A stretch of DNA of 64,000 bases from Lentisphaerae bacterium ADurb.Bin082 (GTDB lineage Bacteria > Verrucomicrobiota > Lentisphaeria > Oligosphaerales > Oligosphaeraceae): positions 62,001 to 126,000 of the forward strand of contig MWEG01000018.1 of the NCBI GenBank assembly GCA_002070945.1. The letters run 5' to 3'. The notes below the pieces were generated by a model. That model ran no database searches. It was not told the origin of the DNA and was given only the letters and a program-made list of their open reading frames with translations. The translations under genes and the position numbers were made by a program. Within the stretch, counting starts at the first letter, position 1. The number at the start of each line of letters is the position of its first letter. Positions 1 through 8,607 of the stretch are shown in pieces.

Positions 1-20
1 ATCTGTGTAATTGGTCTGTC

Positions 21-217
21 TTCTGTAGTGCCTCTCCGAGGCGCTGAGTTTGGGGTATGCCTATCCTCAGGAGAAGCCCCGGGTTAAGCATGGTAGTGCC
101 CCTAAGGGGCACCACTCTTGGGGGTATGCCTCCCCTCAGGCTGAAGCCTGGGGTTAAGCATGGTTAAGCGCCTACGGCGCAAATGGATGTGGACATAGTG
201 GACGGGGTGGACGGTGC
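21..217 (-). repeat. Family B composite repeat, copy B1 (inverted, double hairpin)
   Basis: Reverse-orientation copy of the family B element described at 21924-22267. It holds two successive terminal hairpins: GCCTC at 30-34 pairs with GAGGC at 38-42, and GTGCCCC at 96-102 pairs with GGGGCAC at 106-112. It also carries the CAGGCTGAAGCCTG hairpin near 139-152, the GCGCC/GGCGC hairpin near 168-180, and a short GTGGAC array (188-213). No gene is visible in 1-423. Confidence 0.7.
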
Positions 218-226
218 CTGCCGCAT

Positions 227-296
227 CGTACGTAGTCGTACGTAGTACAGCCTTTAGGCTGCCGTACGTAGTTCAAGCTTCAGCTTGCAGTACGTT
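227..296. repeat. Palindromic TACGTAGT-type intergenic repeat
   Basis: Several TACGTAGT-like words alternate with short palindromes, CAGCCTTTAGGCTG and CAAGCTTCAGCTTG. The same vocabulary (GTACGT, GCAAGCTAAAGCTTG) recurs at 49298-49403 and in part near 12585. It looks like a dispersed hairpin-forming repeat. Function is unknown. Confidence 0.55.
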
Positions 297-342
297 TCGC
301 ACTTTCAACGTTTCTGCCGCTGCACGGCTAATTCCCCTATAC

Positions 343-390
343 AGCACACCCTAAAAAATCTGCGTCATCTGCGTCATCTGCGGATAAAAC
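343..390 (-). repeat. Family A repeat (GCAGATGAC units)
   Basis: Read on the minus strand this gives TTATCCGCAGATGACGCAG, a further GCAGATGACGCAG-type unit and a T-run followed by AGGGTGTG. Near-identical copies lie at 12466-12510, 35196-35240 and 45031-45070. This copy sits about 35 bases beyond the rtcB stop codon, in the same orientation relative to its gene as the copies after the TPR and pectate-lyase-like genes. It has no obvious hairpin. Confidence 0.65.
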
Positions 391-423
391 TTCCCCCTGC
401 GCAAGTGCAATTTCCGCGCTGGT

Positions 424-1635
424 TCATCCTTTCAGCACTGACATTGGCTTGAGTCTTACCACGATTTCGGTCAATTCTTTTTGCGCCTGCATCACTTCGT
501 CGATGTCCTTATAGGCTTGTGGCGCTTCGGAGAGGTCAAGCAGGCGCTGGCCCGCATTTTTGCCTCTGCGTCCGCTTGCTGTTTTCCAGGCTTCCCGGAC
601 AATGCCTTTCATCGCCAAGTCACACTCTTCCCGGCTCAGCCGCTGGTTGGCGGCGGTGCGGCTCATCACTCTTCCCGCGCCATGCGAGCAGCTCATAAAA
701 GACTCAGGATTGCCCAGGCCGCGCACAATATAGCTGGCGGTTCCCATGGAGCCTGGAATAATGCCCATCTCTCCCTTTTTAGCACTGGTTGCGCCCTTGC
801 GGTGGATGTAGTAGGTACGTCCGAAATGCTCCTCTTTGGCCGCATAATTGTGGTGGATGTTGATTTCGCACAAAAATTCAGCTTCGGGCAGAAATTCTGA
901 CACGATTTGCTTAAAGACATCCATCATGCGGTGGCGATTTTCCAGGGCATATTCCAGGGCGAATTGCATATCGCGGAAATAATCCTTGCCGTCTTTTTCC
1001 TGCACGGAAAAAAATGCCAATTCAGGATCAGGCAGACGCACGCCGAGCTTTTCATTGTATGCCCGCGCTTTTTTCTGATAATATTGCTCTACTCTCGTGC
1101 CCAGGTTCCGGCTGCCGGAATGTATCATCAACCAGACTAAATCCTGGTCGCTTTCTTGCAGCTCAATGAAATGATTGCCGCCGCCGAGCGTGCCCAGATT
1201 TTGGCGATCCAGCTCGCTGACAAAGTCAGCCACTTGTCCATTCTCATCCAGATAGCGTTCAAAACCTTGCCATGCTTGCTTGCTGCGATGCGACCGGCCT
1301 TCGCCAACTGGGATGAACTTCTTGAGTCGATCCTGGATATCGCGTCGCAAACGCGGATCGCGCAATTTCTCTATCGGCAGGTTAGTCTGCACGGCGATCA
1401 TGCCGCAGCCAATATCAACGCCAACAGCGCTGGGCAGCAAGGCATCTTTAGCCGCGATCACGCCGCCGATAGGCATGCCAAAGCCAACATGACAGTCCGG
1501 CATCAGCGCCACACGATGCTCCAAAACCGGATGATTGGCCAGGTTGATAGCCTGCTGCAAAGCGCCTGGCTCGACTTCAGCACACCAGCTCTTGATAGGC
1601 AGGCGCCAGCCAGCTTCAAATTTTTCCCATTGCAT
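424..1635 (-). CDS. rtcB: RtcB family RNA-splicing ligase
   Basis: This is a GTP- and Mn-dependent ligase that joins RNA 2',3'-cyclic-phosphate or 3'-phosphate ends to 5'-OH ends, in tRNA or RNA repair. The sequence shows the RtcB hallmarks in order: MPDCHVGFG with the metal-binding Cys/His, GVDIGCGM, LGTLGGGNHFIE, IHSGSRNLG, the C-terminal SHGAGRVMSR segment that contains the guanylylated His, and a basic tail. The length of 403 residues is typical of the shorter RtcB group. An ATG at 1668 would give eleven more residues, but those are encoded by the GTGGAC repeat, so the ATG at 1635 behind GAGG is preferred. No archease gene is seen next to it. Confidence 0.92.
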   Translation of the reverse strand: MQWEKFEAGWRLPIKSWCAEVEPGALQQAINLANHPVLEHRVALMPDCHVGFGMPIGGVIAAKDALLPSAVGVDIGCGMIAVQTNLPIEKLRDPRLRRDIQDRLKKFIPVGEGRSHRSKQAWQGFERYLDENGQVADFVSELDRQNLGTLGGGNHFIELQESDQDLVWLMIHSGSRNLGTRVEQYYQKKARAYNEKLGVRLPDPELAFFSVQEKDGKDYFRDMQFALEYALENRHRMMDVFKQIVSEFLPEAEFLCEINIHHNYAAKEEHFGRTYYIHRKGATSAKKGEMGIIPGSMGTASYIVRGLGNPESFMSCSHGAGRVMSRTAANQRLSREECDLAMKGIVREAWKTASGRRGKNAGQRLLDLSEAPQAYKDIDEVMQAQKELTEIVVRLKPMSVLKG

Positions 1636-1651
1636 GTTAAGCCTCGTTTTA

Positions 1652-1714
1652 GTGGACGTTGTGGACATTGTGGACGGTGTGGACGGTGTGGACGGTGTGG
1701 ACGGTGTGGACGGC
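1652..1714. repeat. Tandem 9-mer GTGGACGGT array upstream of rtcB
   Basis: Seven perfect-register copies of a 9-base unit (GTGGACGTT, GTGGACATT, four GTGGACGGT, GTGGACGGC) lie immediately upstream of the rtcB ribosome-binding site. The unit matches the GTGGAC word of family B but here is strictly tandem. It would lie in the rtcB leader. Confidence 0.8.
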
Positions 1715-1737
1715 GGCTACCAAGATTTGACATTTTT

Positions 1738-1811
1738 AGCGTTTCTGCCGCTACACGGCATGCCCTAAAAATCTTAATGCCATCCTTGGCGTCCTTGGCG
1801 TCTTGGCGGTT
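1738..1811. repeat. Dispersed repeat words (GCGTTTCTGCCGCT; CCTTGGCGT units)
   Basis: The word GCGTTTCTGCCGCT followed by CACGG also occurs near 308 and, in variant form, near 13216. It is followed by CCTTGGCGT repeated almost three times (1784-1811), and a CTTGGCGGTTA word recurs near 13301. The segment 1636-2001 holds only such repeats and the leader of the next gene. Confidence 0.45.
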
Positions 1812-2001
1812 AAAAATAGATTGTGGACGACAAGGCTAAGGCCAAGCGCTCATCGCAATATAATGAACATTGACAAAAATCAAGTCATTATCTCTCTGTT
1901 TTCTCCAAGTCAACAATTTTGCAATTCTCTTCTATACGTTATATTTACATCATGGCAATGCAGAATCGGGCTGGGGTAATTGTCGAGAAGTGGTTGGAGT
2001 C

Positions 2002-2592
2002 ATGTTTAGATTTTTGATGTATATGCTACCTTGGCGGCGTTTGCGCCTGGCCATCACGATAGCCATGGTTCTGGCGCTGGCGGCGCCCTACCTGGCGGAC
2101 CGCACCCGCGCTGGAACCTCCCCAGACGCTGCCGGGCCGGTGACCCAAACGCCGCCGCCAGAGCCGTCCCAACCCAGCGCTGAAACAGGCTCCGCCGCCT
2201 CGTCGAATCCCCTGGATCACCTGCAAAAACTCGAAGCGCTCAAAGCCTTGGAGTTCACTAACCAGGGTTTTGATTGGCGCCGCGACTGGTGGAAATACCT
2301 CATTCTCGCTTTAGGCTCGCTCACGGTTCTCTATTTCGGTTTGCACATCACTAGGATGGTCTGCCGACTGGCCGTCTCCGTGTTCTGCGTCGGCGTCGGC
2401 ATCATTGGCGCTCTTGTTTTGGAGCCGCGCCTGGCGCCGATGCTGGCCAACTATCTTCCTGCCAACGCGGCCCGGCTCTTCAGCGCCCACCACGTCGGCT
2501 ATGTCATCGGTTTTTTAGTCAGTTTCGGCGTGGCGTCCATCATTCTCAACTGGCTGCCCAAGCCGTCTCTCCATCCCCGCTACGGCAAATGA
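2002..2592 (+). CDS. Small membrane protein of unknown function
   Basis: I do not recognise a family. The predicted 196-residue protein starts with a short basic segment and a hydrophobic helix (residues about 8-30, FRFLMYMLPWRRLRLAIT-type), followed by a Pro/Thr/Ser-rich linker of about 40 residues. It ends in a block of three or four membrane helices (from about residue 95) with a W-P-K tail. The frame is open further upstream to 1870, but the ATG at 2002 has GGAG a few bases ahead and begins the plausible signal anchor. It stands alone, 112 bases before the DUF362 gene. The architecture suggests a periplasmic linker between an anchor and a membrane block. Confidence 0.6.
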   Translation: MFRFLMYMLPWRRLRLAITIAMVLALAAPYLADRTRAGTSPDAAGPVTQTPPPEPSQPSAETGSAASSNPLDHLQKLEALKALEFTNQGFDWRRDWWKYLILALGSLTVLYFGLHITRMVCRLAVSVFCVGVGIIGALVLEPRLAPMLANYLPANAARLFSAHHVGYVIGFLVSFGVASIILNWLPKPSLHPRYGK

Positions 2593-2704
2593 CCGGGGAG
2601 CAACTGCGGCCTTCCCGAATAGCCGACGACCGCAGCCAGCCGAAGTCGGCCTGGCTTGACGCCCACACTCCGCCTAAGCTGTGTAATACGACAGAACGAC
2701 CACT

Positions 2705-3958
2705 ATGCCTGCAACAGTCAGTTTAATACGTCTTGACGGCTATGATGACGATGCCGCAGTTTTAGCGGCGCTGCGTCAGGCGCTGGCGCCGTTTGGCGGC
2801 ATGGGCGGCATTGTCCGGCCTGGGCAGAAAGTGCTTCTCAAGCCTAATCTCGTGGCGCCTTCGCATCCTGATTTGGCAGTAACCACGCATCCGGCGATTC
2901 TCCGAGCCGTTATCCGCCTGGTCAAGGAAGCGGGCGCTACGGCTTTAGTCGGCGACGGCCCTGGCGTCGGCGACACGCGCTCAGCAGCCAAAGGCTCGGG
3001 TCTGCTTGACGTAATCAAAGCCGAAGGCGCACTCCTGGCTGATTTCAATGACACCGAGGTCTATGAAAACCAGGACAACCGCATTGCTCGACGCCTGCAC
3101 CTGACCAGCCATCTGCGGCAAGCCGATGTACTCATTACGCTGCCAAAACTGAAGACGCACGTGCAGATGGCCTATACCGGCGCTTTGAAAAATCAATTCG
3201 GGCTGATTCCCGGCTCAGCCAAGGGCCAGTTTCACTTTCGCTTGCAAAACCGCGACCATCTGGCGGACCTGATGATCGACATCAACCGGCTGGCCCAACC
3301 GGCCTTAGCCATCATGGACGCTGTCGTCGCCATGGAAGGCCCAGGCCCCAGCGGCGGCACGCCGCGACACCTGGGCGCACTCGTGGTCGGCACTGATCTG
3401 ACAGCGGTGGACACGGTCTGCTGCGCCATGATCGGCCTGTCAACCAAAGATGTACCGATTGCCCTGGCTGCGCAGCGAGCCGGATTCGGCGTCGTTGACT
3501 TGGACGACATCACCATTGTCGGCGGCAACCTGGATGACTTCCGCAAGGGCGATTTTGTGCTGGTCAAGGCGCCGGGCAACATCATGCGCATCCTGCCTTT
3601 GCCTGGGTCGATGCTGCGCTGGCTGCGTCGAGAGCTGACGCCGCGACCGGAAATCAACCCCGACCGCTGCATCCACTGCCGGCGCTGCGAACACGGCTGC
3701 CCAGTCCGGCCCCCTGCCATTCTGCCGCTGGCCGAACCTGGCCGCCAAGTCAATGACAGAACCTGCATCCGCTGCTACTGCTGCCATGAATTCTGCCCAG
3801 TCAAGGCCATTGACCTCAAACGCAGCCGCTTAGAACGGCTCTTCCATCTCAACGCTATCGCTAATGCCGGCGCACGCCTAGTGGGAAAACTCGTCAGCTG
3901 GTGGGATTTCCGGCGCTGGCTCCGGTCTCGCGCCAAACCGCACGACAACTCAGAATAA
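2705..3958 (+). CDS. DUF362 protein with C-terminal 2x[4Fe-4S] ferredoxin domain
   Basis: The 417-residue protein has an N-terminal DUF362 domain (about residues 1-290; motifs KPNLVAPSHPD, KLKTHVQMAYTGALKN, and a GTDLTAVDTVCCAMIGL-type region). Two CxxCxxCxxxCP clusters follow, CIHCRRCEHGCP near residue 320 and CIRCYCCHEFCP near 352, and should bind two 4Fe-4S clusters. DUF362 proteins are iron-sulfur proteins of uncertain biochemical role, so an electron-transfer or redox function is inferred. The protein looks cytoplasmic, with no signal peptide. It lies 10 bases before the SNF2 helicase gene and is probably co-transcribed with it. The start is the first ATG; its ribosome-binding site is weak. 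Confidence 0.85.
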   Translation: MPATVSLIRLDGYDDDAAVLAALRQALAPFGGMGGIVRPGQKVLLKPNLVAPSHPDLAVTTHPAILRAVIRLVKEAGATALVGDGPGVGDTRSAAKGSGLLDVIKAEGALLADFNDTEVYENQDNRIARRLHLTSHLRQADVLITLPKLKTHVQMAYTGALKNQFGLIPGSAKGQFHFRLQNRDHLADLMIDINRLAQPALAIMDAVVAMEGPGPSGGTPRHLGALVVGTDLTAVDTVCCAMIGLSTKDVPIALAAQRAGFGVVDLDDITIVGGNLDDFRKGDFVLVKAPGNIMRILPLPGSMLRWLRRELTPRPEINPDRCIHCRRCEHGCPVRPPAILPLAEPGRQVNDRTCIRCYCCHEFCPVKAIDLKRSRLERLFHLNAIANAGARLVGKLVSWWDFRRWLRSRAKPHDNSE

Positions 3959-3968
3959 CTACTGATTC

Positions 3969-6900
3969 ATGCCCCCTAAGATTGACCATCCCTCATCGCC
4001 GCCGCCCTGGTTAGACCGCTGGCTGACGGAGAGTCAGGTTTCCGGACTCTTCCCGCCTAACCTGCGTCAAACCGCGCTAATGGTGATGAAAAACGAAAAC
4101 AGCTTTACGCTGCGCTGGACTGAAGATTCGCTCCAGGCCAGTGTCGGCGCTCTCTCTGTCACCTGGAAGCTGACTGCTGACACCTGGCAGCCGCGCTGCC
4201 ACTGCGGGTATCCAGGCGCTGCCTGCCCACATGCTTATTGCGCACACGTCCTCTTGCGCGCTATATGCAGCACTCAAGGCTGGAAAATGCCCAGCGCCAA
4301 GCCGCAAGCACCGCAGCAGCAGGCGCGACCTCAGCCCAATCGCCAGCAGGATATATTTCTGGACCAGCCGGCCAGCCATCGCGGTCAAGCTGCGCCCTCG
4401 CCGACGCAGATGCAGCTGGAAGTGGAAGTCGACGCCAAGCTCGCTCCTGGGCAAGTCGGCGTGCGCTTTTACCTTATTCGCGGCGACGACCGTTTTTTGG
4501 CGACGCTGTCCGCCGTGCGCAACTATGCGGCCACCGCGACAACGCAGAAAGACGCTTCACTCTCTTGGCGCCAATCCGACCTCGATTTTCTCGCCTGGCT
4601 GCTTCCGACTTTGCGCCGCCTGCCGCGTTCCCAGCTAAGCATGCGGGCGCTTGCCTTGCCGGAAAGCGACTTCCACCGCTGGCTCAGCCGCTGGTCTGCC
4701 CACCCTCGCTTCATCGACCGAAAAACGCGCGAGTTTGTCAACAGCGCGGGTTTGACCACGCCGACGCAGATGATCGTGGAATTGACTGACCAAGGCGAAT
4801 GGGTGCAGGTGGCTGCTCTCTTCATATTTGCCAATGGGCGGCGTCTTCCGGCCCATGAGCTGCTTTTACACCTCCAGAACTGCCCAGAGGCCGACCCTTT
4901 GCGCAGCATGATCAGGAACTTCGAGCCGCCGATCTCCTGGAAGACGCTGAATGAATATTTCCGCAAGAAAAGTCCGCGCATGGGCCGTCAATACTTGGCA
5001 GAGCATCTGGCCGAACTGATTGACGGACGGCTTGACCTGGTCAGCGGCGATTGCATCACCAGGGTCGAAGTCGAAGCCAGCGAGCTGAAACTGACAGTCA
5101 ACCAGAAAAAGCAGCAATTCATCCTCCGCTTTGAGCACCTTGGTCGTCAGCTCGACGCCGGAGCGCCGCTCAGCCAGGACGCCCGCCTCCAGGAGCACGG
5201 CAGCGGCTTTCAGCTCAAGACCTACGGCGGCAGCCAATTCGCCTGGATGCAGGAGCTCTGTACGCGCCTGCGCGCCGGGGACGGCATAGTCGAGGCCGGC
5301 GAGTTGCGTCTTCCCGCCCTTCCAAGCAAAGCCGTCGAACTGCGGAAACTCTGGTCTGAGGCGCCGGCCAGCGTGCAGAAGACGCATTCCCAAGACCTGG
5401 CCGGCCTTCTCCGCGCTGAGGGCGACAGCATTGACCAGCCCAGCTTGCAGCTCCACTCGCGGCAAGGTCTGGTAGCTATGAACGTCTCCTGGACAATCGG
5501 CCAGGATTCGTTCTCTTTGAGCGACATCCAAGAAGCCCGACGCGCTGGCCGAGTCGTCCTCCAGGGGATGAACGGCGGCTGGCTCTACCTTGACCAAGAA
5601 CGCCTCAAGGCCGTGGCTGACGCCTTAGACGACGCCGGACTGGCAGACGGCGACCTGTTTCTCAAACACGACGCACAGGATAAAATCAAACAACTGGGCA
5701 AGACCGTCGCCTGGAAGGTGGACCATGACAGCCGCGACTTCTATTCCCGCCTGCGTACAGCAGCCATCCCGGAACGGCTGCCGCTGCCACCAGAGCTGGC
5801 GATGATTCTGCGCCCGTATCAAAAAAACGGCGTCGACTTCCTGGCTGACCGCTGCCAATGCGGCGCTGGAGCTATTCTAGCAGACGACATGGGGCTGGGC
5901 AAAACCCTCCAAGTGCTGGCGATGTTGACCGCCTGGAAACAGCATGTCGTCGCGACCGGAGCGCCCTTCCGGGTGCTGGTGCTGTGCCCAGCCTCCGTGA
6001 TTGCAGTCTGGCTGCAACAAGTCCGACAATTCTGCCCTCAACTCACCGCTATCGCCATCTTGGGCGACCGGAAAACGCGAGCCAGCCTTCTCCAGCAAAA
6101 AGGCGTCGATCTGTTCGTCACGCACTACAATTTAGCCCGGATTGACAACGATTTGCTGACAGCGGAGCGCTTCACGTTCGTCATTTTAGATGAAGCCCAG
6201 GCGATCAAGAACCCGCAGGCGGAAACCACCAGGGCCGTGAAAAACCTGCAACGCGAGCACAGCCTGGCCCTGACTGGCACGCCGTTGGAAAACCGCCTGC
6301 TTGACCTCTGGTCAATCATGGACTTTCTGAATCCCAGCTACTTAGGCGACGGCGAAGCCTTCCAGCAAGCCGGCCTTTCCCCGGATGGCCTGACCCGCTT
6401 GAGTCGACGGCTGGCGCCGGTCATGCTGCGCCGCACCAAGGAACTGGTCGCGCCAGAGCTGCCGCCGCGCACAGAACAGTTGATTCCGGTTGAAATGGAC
6501 GCCGAGCAGCAGGCCTTCTACGATCACATCCTGGTTCAGGCACGCCAGGCTCTCAGCGACCAGGGCGCGGCCGCTGTGCTGGCTTCCTTGACCCGGCTGC
6601 GCCAAGCCTGCTGTTCGCCGGAACTAATCCGCCCTGCGGCTCGGGAAATCCCCTCGGCCAAGCTCACCGCCTTGCTCGACAACTTGACTGAACTTGGCGC
6701 GAGCGGCCATTCCGCCCTGGTGTTCAGCCAATTCACCAGCATGCTTGACATCATCGCCAGGGCCCTGACCGAACGCGGCATCGTCTATTTCACCATTACC
6801 GGCGAAACACCGGTCGCTCGCCGCCACGAGCTGGTCCAGCAATTCACCGATAGCGCCGAGCCGGCCGTTTTTCTGCTCAGCCTCAAGGCCGCTGGCGCTG

Positions 6901-7172
6901 GCCTCACCCTGACTAAGGCCGATTACGTATTTTTGTTCGATCCGTGGTGGAACCCGGCGGTGGAACGCCAGGCGATCGACCGTACCCACCGCATTGGCCA
7001 AGACAAGGCCGTGTTCGCCTACCGACTGATCACCAACAACACCGTAGAGGAAAAAGTCCTTGCCCTCGTACAGCAAAAACGCGAGCTGTTCGACCGCGTC
7101 ATGGACGGCGCTGCCGAATGGGCGCCGGAAACCCACTTCAGCCTGGCTGAATTACGCTCACTACTGGAATGA
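3969..7172 (+). CDS. SNF2-family DEAD/DEAH helicase with N-terminal SWIM zinc finger
   Basis: A 1067-residue DNA-dependent ATPase of the Swi2/Snf2 (RapA/HepA-like) superfamily. An N-terminal SWIM-type finger is visible, CHC at residues 77-79 with CPH at 86-88 and CAH at 91-93. A long middle region lacks recognised motifs. The ATPase core has DDMGLGKT (about 637-644), DEAQ (about 740), LTGTPLENR, VFSQFTSM and the motif VI stretch QAIDRTHRIGQ (about 1000). Bacterial SNF2 proteins remodel RNA polymerase or other DNA-bound proteins, and SWIM fusion is common in them. It is 10 bases after DUF362 and overlaps the next start by four bases (ATGA), so the genes are translationally coupled. Confidence 0.92.
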   Translation: MPPKIDHPSSPPPWLDRWLTESQVSGLFPPNLRQTALMVMKNENSFTLRWTEDSLQASVGALSVTWKLTADTWQPRCHCGYPGAACPHAYCAHVLLRAICSTQGWKMPSAKPQAPQQQARPQPNRQQDIFLDQPASHRGQAAPSPTQMQLEVEVDAKLAPGQVGVRFYLIRGDDRFLATLSAVRNYAATATTQKDASLSWRQSDLDFLAWLLPTLRRLPRSQLSMRALALPESDFHRWLSRWSAHPRFIDRKTREFVNSAGLTTPTQMIVELTDQGEWVQVAALFIFANGRRLPAHELLLHLQNCPEADPLRSMIRNFEPPISWKTLNEYFRKKSPRMGRQYLAEHLAELIDGRLDLVSGDCITRVEVEASELKLTVNQKKQQFILRFEHLGRQLDAGAPLSQDARLQEHGSGFQLKTYGGSQFAWMQELCTRLRAGDGIVEAGELRLPALPSKAVELRKLWSEAPASVQKTHSQDLAGLLRAEGDSIDQPSLQLHSRQGLVAMNVSWTIGQDSFSLSDIQEARRAGRVVLQGMNGGWLYLDQERLKAVADALDDAGLADGDLFLKHDAQDKIKQLGKTVAWKVDHDSRDFYSRLRTAAIPERLPLPPELAMILRPYQKNGVDFLADRCQCGAGAILADDMGLGKTLQVLAMLTAWKQHVVATGAPFRVLVLCPASVIAVWLQQVRQFCPQLTAIAILGDRKTRASLLQQKGVDLFVTHYNLARIDNDLLTAERFTFVILDEAQAIKNPQAETTRAVKNLQREHSLALTGTPLENRLLDLWSIMDFLNPSYLGDGEAFQQAGLSPDGLTRLSRRLAPVMLRRTKELVAPELPPRTEQLIPVEMDAEQQAFYDHILVQARQALSDQGAAAVLASLTRLRQACCSPELIRPAAREIPSAKLTALLDNLTELGASGHSALVFSQFTSMLDIIARALTERGIVYFTITGETPVARRHELVQQFTDSAEPAVFLLSLKAAGAGLTLTKADYVFLFDPWWNPAVERQAIDRTHRIGQDKAVFAYRLITNNTVEEKVLALVQQKRELFDRVMDGAAEWAPETHFSLAELRSLLE

Positions 7173-8578
7173 CCATGCCAAACCAAACTGACCAACCCTT
7201 TGTCTGCCAACGCTGCGGCGCTTGCTGCCGCTGGCCAGGAATCGTCCGCCTCCGTGAACAAGAAATCGCGCCCATTGCTAATTTTCTCGGCATGACCGAA
7301 GAAGCCTTCATTGAGACCTACACGCGCCTGGCTCACAACCGCCAGTCGCTGATCTGCGGGGAACGTGAGGACGGCGCCTGCATATTTCTGACTCCTGACA
7401 ACCTGTGCCGCATCCATCCGGTCAAACCCATGCAGTGCCGCACTTTTCCCGGCGAATGGGACGTACCGCCCGAGTACCGCAAGCTCTGCAAAGCCCGGCA
7501 GAGCCAGGCCGACCTTGGCACCAACGCCAACACCCCAAACGTCATCCATGTACTCGGACATCCGATGCTTCCCCTGGATTGCGCCGCCCACTCGGCTGAC
7601 GCACAAGTGTTCAACTGCCATAACTTCTGCGTTCTTCTCGAATATCTGCATATTCCCTACGTCTATTACGGCATCAAGGGTTCGCAGCTGCCAGGCCCAG
7701 TCGGCGATTTCATGGACATCGGCCGACCGACCGGCACCTGGCGCTACGGCAACCGCTGGCACATCACCTACAACCAGCGCCTCAGCCGACGCCTGGAGAG
7801 CAACCTGGGGCCGGAAGGCAAGCCAGAGCTGATCGCCTCGCTGTATGGCGCTGCCCAGTCTGATATCGACCCGCAAGGCCTCCCGGTCTTCGAGCCAATG
7901 GTCGGCTATGACCATTGCTGGACATCCTACCGGGTCTTCCCATCCTACGCGCATCAGCATGCTATCTACGCCATCATGCCGGAGCGAACCCGCGACGACC
8001 GGTTTTTCGACACTGTCATCCCGCATTTCATCGAACCGGAGCACTACGGCCTGGCTGAGCCGCCAAAGGAAGACTACTTGCTTTACCTTGGGCGGGACGT
8101 CCCGGCTAAAGGCATTGGCCTGGCGCGGCATTGCGCCGAGGACACTGGCCTTCGCCTGGTCACGGCTCATTCTGGATGGCATGGCAAGGCTAAAGCCAAG
8201 CTGATTGGCCAGGCCCGGGCTGTACTCATGCCCACCCTGTATGTCGAGCCTTTCGGCTATGTCGCCATTGAAGCCCAGATGTGCGGAACGCCCGTCATTA
8301 CCACGGACTGGGGCGCCTTCGTCGAAACCGTCGAGCACGGTGTCACTGGCTTCCGCTGTCGAACTGCCGCTGAATTCGCCGCCGCTGTCAGGATGGCACC
8401 AAAACTCAATCGCACTGCTATCCGCGACGCTGCCATCAAGCGCTTTAGCGTCGCGGCTGTCGCCAAACAATATGCTTCTTATTTCCAGTTCATCTGGAAT
8501 GTTCACAAAAATGGTGGATATTATAGCCGTGACGCTTTCCGGGACACTACTTTTCCGTGGTTGTCTGAACAACCGTAA
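7169..8578 (+). CDS. Fusion of YkgJ-type zinc/iron-chelating domain with GT4-like glycosyltransferase
   Basis: The first ~110 residues form a complete YkgJ-type cysteine cluster (CQRCGACC near 14-21, a CIFL..CRIH segment, then CRTFP). From about residue 120 a separate glycosyltransferase domain follows. It ends with an EPFGYVAIEAQMCGTPVITT segment that fits the donor-binding EX7E motif of GT-B/GT4 enzymes, and then a TGFRC-type loop. No stop or obvious new start separates the parts. YkgJ proteins are usually stand-alone, so the fusion is unusual; a lost stop codon or an assembly join is possible. The start overlaps the helicase stop by four bases, and an in-frame ATG two codons later is an alternative. 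The YkgJ half is clear; the sugar substrate is unknown. Confidence 0.8.
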   Translation: MTMPNQTDQPFVCQRCGACCRWPGIVRLREQEIAPIANFLGMTEEAFIETYTRLAHNRQSLICGEREDGACIFLTPDNLCRIHPVKPMQCRTFPGEWDVPPEYRKLCKARQSQADLGTNANTPNVIHVLGHPMLPLDCAAHSADAQVFNCHNFCVLLEYLHIPYVYYGIKGSQLPGPVGDFMDIGRPTGTWRYGNRWHITYNQRLSRRLESNLGPEGKPELIASLYGAAQSDIDPQGLPVFEPMVGYDHCWTSYRVFPSYAHQHAIYAIMPERTRDDRFFDTVIPHFIEPEHYGLAEPPKEDYLLYLGRDVPAKGIGLARHCAEDTGLRLVTAHSGWHGKAKAKLIGQARAVLMPTLYVEPFGYVAIEAQMCGTPVITTDWGAFVETVEHGVTGFRCRTAAEFAAAVRMAPKLNRTAIRDAAIKRFSVAAVAKQYASYFQFIWNVHKNGGYYSRDAFRDTTFPWLSEQP

Positions 8579-8607
8579 TGATAAAGAACAAGACAGGAGT
8601 TGGAACG

